This document shows, one piece after another, positions 56,546 to 64,000 of a stretch of DNA of 64,000 nucleotides. Under the pieces are notes generated by a model, which saw nothing but the letters and a program-made list of their open reading frames with translations, searched no databases and had not been told where the DNA came from. Source of the stretch: Campanula takesimana (Eukaryota > Streptophyta > Magnoliopsida > Asterales > Campanulaceae); contig JAOWBW010000105.1 of assembly GCA_026119855.1 (NCBI GenBank), positions 1,426,001 through 1,490,000 on the forward strand, written 5' to 3'. The translations under genes and the position numbers were made by a program. Each line of letters begins with the position of its first letter. The first letter of the stretch is position 1.

Positions 56546-56718
56546 AAAGTACTAGTCTCAAACAAATGATAAACCAATTTAATTTTATTAAAAATTTAGC
56601 AATTTTATATAATCATTTGTAAAAAAATACTCCTAACCACACATTAAAAAAAAAACTCTATTAATTTTTTTTTATTTTTTTTGTTAAATATATAATAATT
56701 CACAAAAGAAACAAGAAT

Positions 56719-56790
56719 GTAACTTGGCATGTTGGTAAAGATGATTACTTTAAACCAAGAGGTTAAGAATTCAAATTCAAGCAACAACAT
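56719..56790 (+). repeat. tRNA-like SINE head (decayed)
   Basis: TAACTTGGCATGTTGGTAAAG...GATTACTTTAAACCAAGAGGTTAAGAATTCAAATTCAAGC lines up with the A box, anticodon arm and B box of a tRNA-Lys-like gene. The B box has decayed (AGAATTCAAATTC for GGTTCGAATCC). It lacks the acceptor stem, so it is a SINE-type relic and not a tRNA gene. Confidence 0.5.
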
Positions 56791-56813
56791 TATATTTTTA
56801 TGTAATAAAAATA

Positions 56814-57030
56814 GGCATTGTTTGGTGGTTGGCGGGTGGCCGGAAGTCCGTCGCCGCAGGGCGGTTGGTGGTTGAGGTTCTGGAGGCTGCGGTGGCGGGT
56901 GGAGGCGGAGGCGGTCAGTGGTCAGCCGACGACGATGGGTGGTCGGAGTTTGTCAGCGACGATGGGTGGCCAGAGGTCAACGTTGGCCGACGGATCTTGG
57001 CGGCTATTCCGCAGCGGTGGTCAGCGTCCT
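56814..57030 (+). other. GC-rich insert, possibly captured coding DNA
   Basis: A sharp island of high GC (GGCGGGTGGCCGG...GCGGTGGTCAGCG) in AT-rich DNA, open in two frames (93 and 70 codons) with glycine/arginine/tryptophan-rich, low-complexity translations. No family recognised. Confidence 0.3.
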
Positions 57031-57200
57031 ACGCGTGGTAAGGGATTGTCAAAAAATGTTGGTTGTCAAATGTGGTCAAAGGTAAAAAGGTTGAGATGAT
57101 TCCATTTGGGTCGAGGGTAGTATTGTCATTTAAAAATAAGTAAGGATGTTGAGGTATGTTAGTTTTAAAGATAGAGATTTATTAATTAGATTAGAAAATA

Positions 57201-57513
57201 CTCCCTCCGTCCCACCATAAGTGAGACTTCTTTCCCTTTTAGGCCGTCCCACTAAAAGTGAGACTATCCAAAATGGAAATGTTTCAACTCCATTCACTCT
57301 CTCTTTTCATTTTCCACCACTTATTTTATTCAACCAACACAACTATTTATCCTACTCATTCTTTCTCTTCATTTCCACCACTCAATTTATTCAACTAACA
57401 CTGCTATTTATTTCACTCATTCTCTCTCTCTTCATTTTCTACCACACATTTACTAGTTTGTCTTAATTAGTGTGCAAACCCCTTTAGCCCTACTTGTGGT
57501 GGGACGGAGGGAG
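57201..57513. mobile_element. Stowaway-like MITE
   Basis: CTCCCTCCGTCCCACCATAAGTGAGACTT ... CTACTTGTGGTGGGACGGAGGGAG with TA flanks. The interior has tandem TTTCCACCACT(C/T)A(A/T)TTTATTCAAC units. Confidence 0.87.
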
Positions 57514-57732
57514 TATGTGATTTAATTAATGAATAGATGTATCACCTATGGACTTATAGCTAAAATCCTTTTTTTTTAAACGTAGGTAAAATCCCTATAT
57601 TGAATTCTTGGTTAAATAATTTTGCATTATTTTACGTAATAATCACTAGATTTTAATCTTTCTCTTGTTCTTCTTACAAGATCGTGTATTAGATCTACTT
57701 CAAAGATACCATATTCTATTTTTAATGTCACA

Positions 57733-57762
57733 CTAGTTAGTAACCCGTCGATACTCGACGGG
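57733..57762 (-). mobile_element. Helitron 3' terminus (hairpin plus CTAG)
   Basis: On the minus strand: CCCGTCGA-GTA-TCGACGGG (8-bp perfect stem, 57762-57744), then TTACTAACTAG, ending in CTAG at 57733 and followed by T. Hairpin about 11 bases before a CTRR end and insertion before T are the Helitron rules. The element body would extend rightward from here; its 5' TC end was not located. Confidence 0.65.
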
Positions 57763-58253
57763 CATAGTAAAATTAGTTAATTAAAAATTAACGTAAAATT
57801 AAAATTAGTATTTGAAATTTATAAAATTAATAAGTTCTACTTTTATCTCCACCACCATGACTTCCTGGATTCTTTCCTCGACTAATTAGATTATATCCTA
57901 AACTAACCGTATAATTGTAACGGTTTAAAGTAATACATATGTGTCAATCTTATACAACAACGTTAAATCTTAATTGGATGAGAGTTGATTCCCTTATGGT
58001 CTTACCCCGCTCGAATCAATTAGTCAACATCCAATATAATGTTCGGATATTGATGTTTTAAGAAAAACACTTATGTGGAAGTTTGAAGAGAAAAGTGTGG
58101 AAGTAAGTCCATGAGATGCAACTATCGATCGTCTATTAGCATAAAATCATCTTGTGTAGCAATAACTAAATGTGACTTATGATAAAGGTTTAGGCATATA
58201 TAATTTGTCCTAAGAAGTCTAAAATAAAGCTGGAAATTAATTTATGTAAAAGT

Positions 58254-58340
58254 CACTACAACAAAAATGACTTTTAGCGGCACTTTAAAAAGTGGCGGAA
58301 ACGGGAATAAAATGCCGAAAAAGCTATTTCCGACACATTT
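58254..58340 (+). mobile_element. CACTA transposon terminus, cut by the Ty3 element
   Basis: CACTACAACAAAAATGACTTTTAGCGGCACTT is a CACTA-type end (CACTACAA...), followed by TTTAGCGGC...AAGTGGCGG subterminal words typical of this superfamily. The Ty3 LTR begins 87 bases in. The other end is not in the window. Confidence 0.6.
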
Positions 58341-60511
58341 TGTAGCGACCCCAAATCCGGACCCTATTTTAGTTATAAATTTTAGAAATTGTTGTGATAT
58401 CTTTTCTTGTCTTGCATCATTTAATTGTGAATTATGTGTTAGTTCATTTAGGATTGTGTCTACCTCTATTAGAATAACATTTGTATGAGTGAGAACCTTT
58501 GGACATTAGTGTAACTTAGAATTTAGGGGGTCATTAGTCCTTAGGCAAACTTAAGGGTGGAGTGTGATTCTTTGTGAATGATTATTGTGGAAAAATCCCA
58601 GCCCAAATAACTTAGTCATTTTTCCCTTTTCCCTTCAAAAATTAGACTTAGTAGGAGTTCTTGAGAGGGGGAGAGCTTTCTCTTTCAATTTGAAATTTCA
58701 CCTTCATTTCACCTCACATTCAAAGTCTTCCTACATCAAAGTGTTTTAGTAAGAATAGAGTAAGTGTAGTAAAAGCAAGATTCACCAATTTCCCTTGCTA
58801 GAACTCTAGAGAGAGAGAGAGAAAGGTTCATCTTCAAGTTCATCCTCAAGCTAGGCAATTCAAGGGATTTTGGCATCCAAGTGTTATTGAAGTGTAGAAG
58901 AGCATGTAAAATCTGAATTTAGGTCTTCATCTTCATCTTTAAGCTCAAATCAAGTAAGTCACTAACCCCCTTCTAATTTAAATTTGGTTCATGCATGTTT
59001 GAGTGATGATTCTTGTTAATTAAATGTTGTTGTTGATGAATTGGTGGATTGCATGGAAGATTTGAGCTATCTAGGGTGTAATGGTGTTTACCTTGTAATT
59101 AAACTAGTGAGTTTGAGAGCCTAGGTTGATTGGTATTGGTTAATTTTGGGTGAAATTCGTAAACCCAGATCCTGGGAAATTTTGGGTCTGATCGTGTATT
59201 TGGGCGGCCGCCCATGAGTGTCTGGGCGACCGCCCATTATTACTGTCAGGGGGGAGATTGAACTGTTTAAGTGGGCGACCGCCCATGGAAGGCTTGGGCG
59301 ACCGCCCATGAACCTGGGCAAAATCCTTGGGCAAACTGATAGAGTGGGCGCCCGCCCATAGAGGGGTTGGGCGACCGCCCACTACCCCTGTTTTGGGAAA
59401 GGTGTTTTAAGCATAGGTTTAAGGTTGGAAAACCCAGAGGGGTGATATGGGAGTCCGATAGCATCGAGCAAGGACCCGTAGTGACTGGTTATATGTCGAG
59501 TATGTTAACCTTAGGTCGTGTCTAAGGTATATGTTTTATTGATGTGATGATTTAATGAGATTTCATTATCCGCACTCCTTTGTGAATGATGTTTTATTGC
59601 ACCATGTTGTTGAGTTCTTATGAACAAGTTTATCATCTTTATGAGGTGTTCGGCATGATTCCCTCTTTTGGAATTATGTACTGTTTGTGTAATAGTTTAG
59701 AAAAGTCCAGCTGGTGTCTTGTGTTGGGCGATGTTAGGGATTATAATGACACCGAGTCAAGTTCATTATAATACCTCATTGGTCCTTGTTACCCACTATT
59801 TGGCCATAGTTGGGTCGGCCTCTTCCCTTTGTGGAATTGTAGCCTTGTTTTGGTTTACGACTTTGTGACATATTCCCCCCGTTGTTCTCATAGTTGTTTG
59901 GTTCCGGAACCCCTGCTTCAGCCGTTCGTGATGTTATTGAAGAAATGGAGATTTATGATTCCTGCGGTTAAACCTTGATTCAGTATCCTTTGTAACTTGT
60001 TTACTTTCAGCTTTGTGTGTTGTTCGATGAGTTGAATCGTTCACTCATATTATTTGCTATGTGATTATTATTGATTAATATTATGTCATGATAGCATGAA
60101 ATGTAGTTGCATATTTAGTAGCTTACTGAGATTTTATCTCACCCCGTTCCTTTCAAATTTGTTTTCCTTAGGTCAAGGCGAGACCGGGAATAGGCCACTT
60201 TGAGCACAGGGAGGACGACAAGTTGGTGTTTATTTTGGGTAGGTTTTGTTGTTAGTAAACATTATGTAAATGTGTTACTATGGGTAGTGTTTCCCAAAAC
60301 TTAAAGCTTAGTTTTTGGTGTTCTAAAAGTTGTAATTATCACTAAATGGTAATTTTAAATATTGTGGTGTGATCTAGTTTCACATCTAGACTAATGTATT
60401 TTCTTAAAGTAGTTTAAAGCTTCCGCAAGTGTTTAAGTTGAGTTGTGTTTAAGTCGTCCGCTCGTGATCCGGGCGTGGGACCAAGTAGGTCCACGGGTCG
60501 GGGTCGCGACA
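58341..60511 (+). repeat. 5' LTR of a Tekay/Del-like chromovirus
   Basis: Starts TGTAGCGACCCC and ends GGGGTCGCGACA, a 12-base inverted repeat with one mismatch, directly before a Met-type PBS. At 2171 bp it has the length usual for Tekay/Del elements. Six GC-rich palindromic boxes lie at 59201-59381. Confidence 0.82.
59201..59381 (+). repeat. Six GGGCGNCCGCCC boxes in the Ty3 LTR
   Basis: Boxes at about 59202-59213 (GGGCGGCCGCCC), 59224-59235, 59273-59284, 59305-59316 (GGGCGACCGCCC), 59346-59357 (GGGCGCCCGCCC) and 59370-59381 (GGGCGACCGCCC). Each is a near-perfect palindrome in otherwise AT-rich DNA. Confidence 0.88.
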
Positions 60512-60513
60512 GT

Positions 60514-60525
60514 TGGTATCAGAGC
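60514..60525 (+). promoter_or_regulatory. Primer binding site (initiator Met tRNA)
   Basis: TGGTATCAGAGC begins two bases after the LTR end, an exact match to the common plant PBS. Confidence 0.88.
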
Positions 60526-60639
60526 AATGGTTGCTCAGAGCCTAGGTTTATAGATGGTCTAGAATGACTACGCAACCTGGGTGGGTAGTTGAGTTCGGAG
60601 TGAGTAACATTGGTTGATGTATGCAGGTACTCAGTTAAA

Positions 60640-63600
60640 ATGGTACGAACTGATGGAGATGATCAGGGTGGTCCTGCGGGACAGAGAAATGTTAGAGAAG
60701 AAACTTTTGCGATGTTTCAAGGAATGTTCGAGGCCGCCTTGAAAACAATGAATGACAATAACAATTGTCGAGAAATACCAGTGGCACCAAGAGCGGGATT
60801 GGATCAATTCCTGAAAATGAAACCTATGGAATACGAGGGAGAACCTGATGTTACAAAAGCTGAAAGGTGGATAGATGCGATGGAGAAAATATTTGAGGTG
60901 TTGGAGAGCACGGATGAAGAGAAGGTTCGGTTTGCAACTTATATATTGATTGGAGCAGCGGAATATTGGTGGAAGGGACTGAAGGCTAGCTGGGACGAGA
61001 CACAGGTGGTGTATACCTGGGATAATTTCGTGAAGAAGTTCAAGGAGCATTTCATCCCGAAGGTGGACCAAGATAGGAAGGAAGTCGAATTCTTGAATTT
61101 GGAACAAAACATGATGACAGTGGCCCAATATGTATCCAAATTCACAGAACTAGCAAGGTATTGTAACTATTTAGTGGCTACGGAGGAGAGGGAAATTTTG
61201 AGGTTTGTGAAGGGGCTAAGGACTACTTTCGCACTCAATTGGTGGCGCATAAATTTACTGATTTTTAAGATGCAGTGGATCGAGCTTATATTGTGGAACA
61301 TGATATCATAGAACATAAGAGAAAAACGGAAGGATCAAGCGTTGGGAAACAAATGACTCAAGGAAGATCGCATCCACAAGGAGGTACTAATCGTGGGGGC
61401 CAAAATCAGTCGTTGCAATTCAGAGGGCAGCCCCAGGGGCAACCAAACTTCAGAAATCAAGGTAACAATTCGGGAGGTCAAAATAAGAGGATTTGTAATT
61501 TCTGTCAGAGAGAAGGACACAGTGAAGAGAGATGTTGGAAAAGGCAAGGAAGGTGTATGACTTGTGGGCAACTTGGTCATTTCCAGAAGGATTGTACTAA
61601 AGGGAGGAATCAACCATCGGGGAGTGGTACCGGGACACCACAGGGCCAGAAAAGGGATGCAACCGGGAAACCGAAGGTGCAAGGAAGGGTATTTGCTCTC
61701 AATCAGCAACAGGCTACCGATGCTTCTACGGTTATTGGAGGTACGCTTATAGTATCTAATTTGAGGGCACGCACACTTATAGATCCTGGGTCTTCGCATT
61801 CTTACGTTTCTAGGCATTTTGCTTCTCAGTTGCATATACCTGCCGAATCTTTGCCTTATGTGTTAGATGTATCTACTCCTATGGGGGAGAGTTTATTAAC
61901 TGATAGGGTGTTGAATGCTTATGAAGTGTGTATTTGCGAGCATGTGTTACCTGCTGATTTGGTTTTATTGCCTTTACATGATTTTGATGTGATCTTGGGT
62001 ATGGACTGGTTAAGCAAGTATTATGCTTCGGTCGATTGTCATAGGAAGGTTGTTATATTTTCTATGCCCAATGTACCAAAATTTATTTTTGAGGCCACTC
62101 CTTTGGGTAGAGGCATACGTGTGATCTCTTATGTGAAAGCTAGGAAGTTAATACGTCGGGGGTGTGAGGGGTACTTGGCTAGTGTAATGGATACCATTAA
62201 GGAATCTCCTGAGTTATCCGATGTTCCCGTAGTTAGGGAATTTCCTGATGTGTTCTCCTCGGAGTATGTGATGCCTCCCGATAGGGAGATAGAGTTTTGT
62301 GTAGACCTCTTACCAGGCACAACTCCTATTTCAAGAGCACCGTACAGAATGGCACCAGCCGAGTTGAAGGAGTTAAAGGTACAGTTGCAAGAACTTCTTG
62401 ATAGGGGATTTATCCGACCGAGTGTTTCACCTTGGGGAGCTCCGGTGTTGTTTGTTCGAAAGAAAGATGGGTCTTTACGGCTGTGTATAGATTACAGGAA
62501 ATTTAATCAAGCGACTGTCAAGAACAAATATCCTTTGCCGCATATTGATGATCTATTTGACCAGTTTCAAGGTTCGAAGGTTTTCTCCAAGCTCGATTTG
62601 CGAAGTGGGTATCATCAACTAAATATTCGGTCCGAAGATATTCCGAAGACTGCGTTTTGTACTCGATATGGCCACTATGAGTTTCTTGTCATGCCATTTG
62701 GATTGACTAATGCACCGGCAGTTTTCATGGATTTGATGAATCGGGTATTCAAACCTTATCTCGACTCGTTTGTAGTGGTGTTCATCGATGACATTCTTGT
62801 TTATTCTAAATCCCGGGAAGAGCATGAACAACATTTGCGAATAGTCTTATTGGTACTTCGGGAGAAACAGCTGTTTGCTAAATTCAGTAAGTGTGCTTTT
62901 TGGCTCGAGGAGGTTGCGTTTCTGGGACACTTTGTTTCGAGTAAGGGAATTTCAGTGGATCCTTCAAAAATTGAGGCTATTGTTAATTGGAAGAAACCGG
63001 AGACAGTTACTGAGATTCGGAGTTTCTTGGGATTAGCCGGGTATTATAGAAGGTTTATTGAGGGGTTTTCGAGGATTGCTACTCCGTTGACCCAATTGAC
63101 TCGAAAGAATGTACCGTTTGTGTGGAGTGAGAAATGCCAACACAGTTTTGAGGAGTTAAGGAAGAGATTAACCACAGCCCCTATTCTTGCGTTACCAAAT
63201 GGAAATGATGATTTAGTAATTTACAGTGATGCTTCAAAAGAGGGTTTGGGTTGTGTTTTGATGCAGAACGGGAAGGTTATTGCTTATGCTTCGAGGAAAT
63301 TAACTCCGTGCGAACAGAATTACCCGACCCATGATATGGAACTCGCAGCGATTGTGTTTGCGTTACATAAGTCGAAACACTACCTTTATGGAGCGAAGTT
63401 TGAGATTTTCACGGACCACAAGAGTTTGAAGTATCTCTTCTCTCAGAAAGAATTGAACAACCGACAGCGTAGGTGGATGGAACTTTTGAAGGATTTTGAT
63501 TGCACGATTTCTTATCATCCGGGTAAGGCGAACGTGGTTGCGGATGCCATTAGTCGGAAATCTTATATGGCTTCAATGATGGTTCGGGAATGGAAACTGT

Positions 63601-64000
63601 TAGAGGATGCTCGGGATTGGAGTCCCTGTGAATCGAGACATGGGGCTATTTTTGCGAATATTCGAATTTTACCAACTCTAAATCAACAAATAAAGGATGC
63701 CCAAAAGGATGACCCGGAGTTGAGGAAAATAATGGATCATATTGAAGATAAAAAGTATGTATATTTTTCACTTGGTTCTGAGGGGGTTTTAACCAATGGA
63801 GGTCGGTTGTGTGTACCGGATATTGAAGGAATAAAACGTCAAGTTCTTGATGAGGGTCATAAGTCTAAGTACACCATTCACCCCAGGAATACGAAGATGT
63901 ATCAGAATTTGAAACAATATTTTTGGTGGAATAACATGAAACGGGAAATAGCGGAGTATGTATCAAAATGTTTGACCTGCCAACAAGTGAAAGCCGAGCA
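60640..64000 (+). pseudogene. Gag-Pol of a Tekay/Del-like Ty3 chromovirus, frameshifted, runs off the window
   Basis: Gag starts at the ATG at 60640 (MVRTDGDDQGGPAGQ). It has the Ty3 gag domain (LIGAAEYWWKGLK, FKEHFIPKVDQDRK, YVSKFTELARYC). The frame is lost by a one-base deletion near 61235, and the restored frame has TAA at 61266-61268 where F(Q/K)DAVD is expected. It is then open to the window end. Two zinc knuckles CNFCQREGHSEERC and CMTCGQLGHFQKDC; protease TLIDPGSSHSYVS and DVILGMDWLS; reverse transcriptase SLRLCIDYRKFNQATVKNKY, LDLRSGYHQL, MPFGLTNAPAVF, VVFIDDILVYSK; RNase H VIYSDASKEGLGCVL, FTDHKSLKYLF; integrase HHCC domain (GHKSKYTIHP...CLTCQQ). Core integrase, chromodomain and 3' LTR lie beyond 64000. 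Order PR-RT-RH-INT is Ty3. Confidence 0.9.

Noticed and set aside
56719..56790. tRNA gene
   Set aside because: No paired acceptor stem and a degraded B box; fits a SINE relic better.
57221..57466. 81-codon ORF at 57221-57466
   Set aside because: It lies entirely inside a Stowaway-like MITE and translates its tandem interior repeats.
59121..59464. Minus-strand ORFs with repeated MGGRP/WAVAH words
   Set aside because: They are translations of the GC-rich boxes in the Ty3 LTR; no independent coding evidence.

Overview
The window is nuclear DNA from a flowering plant. Spliced genes with GT-AG introns, AT-rich spacers, dense Stowaway-like MITEs beginning CTCCCTCCGTCCC, and Ty1/copia and Ty3/gypsy retrotransposons all point that way. 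The protein-coding genes resemble eudicot families (BXL, WSD1, adenylate kinase 5, STP7, plant mitochondrial S6). I cannot fix the family; an asterid is a guess.

Layout. 1-1110 (minus): 5' end of a GH3 beta-xylosidase/arabinofuranosidase gene, cut by the left edge. 1.3-4.9 kb: MITEs, including a large TIR element nested inside a MITE. 5.07-6.73 kb: a wax ester synthase/DGAT (WSD1-like) pseudogene lacking its N-terminal half and carrying two frameshifts. 7052-8547: a complete, young, very small LTR retrotransposon with a 142-codon ORF I do not recognise. 9147-14139: a Tat/Retand-type Ty3 element with 5' LTR, PBS, gag and pol, broken off in its second RNase H domain. 14913-23281: an intact 19-exon plastid adenylate kinase 5 gene (AK plus DUF1995). 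26200-34613: tandem STP7-type monosaccharide/H+ symporter genes. The first is intact; the second has lost one nucleotide in exon 1. 36862-37392 (minus): a small PNRC-motif protein. 38503-42148: a two-exon bS6m-like ribosomal protein gene whose 3.2 kb intron is full of TEs.

42.6-64 kb is TE-dominated: a MITE interrupted by a second inverted-repeat element; a ten-unit minisatellite; a minus-strand 9.3 kb Copia element (46304-55575, 5-bp TSD) with a hAT MITE in its leader; a SINE head; a Helitron 3' terminus; a CACTA terminus; and the 5' LTR, gag and pol of a Tekay/Del-like chromovirus running off the right edge.

The host genes are ordinary single-copy or tandem metabolic, transport and organelle genes and do not form a shared pathway. 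The most unusual signals are the tiny LTR element with its private ORF, GC-rich GGGCGRCCGCCC-type boxes shared by the Copia and Ty3 elements, the one-base lesion in the second STP7 copy, and several clean nested insertions with readable target-site duplications. All homology calls are from recognition of motifs and families; no database search was run.
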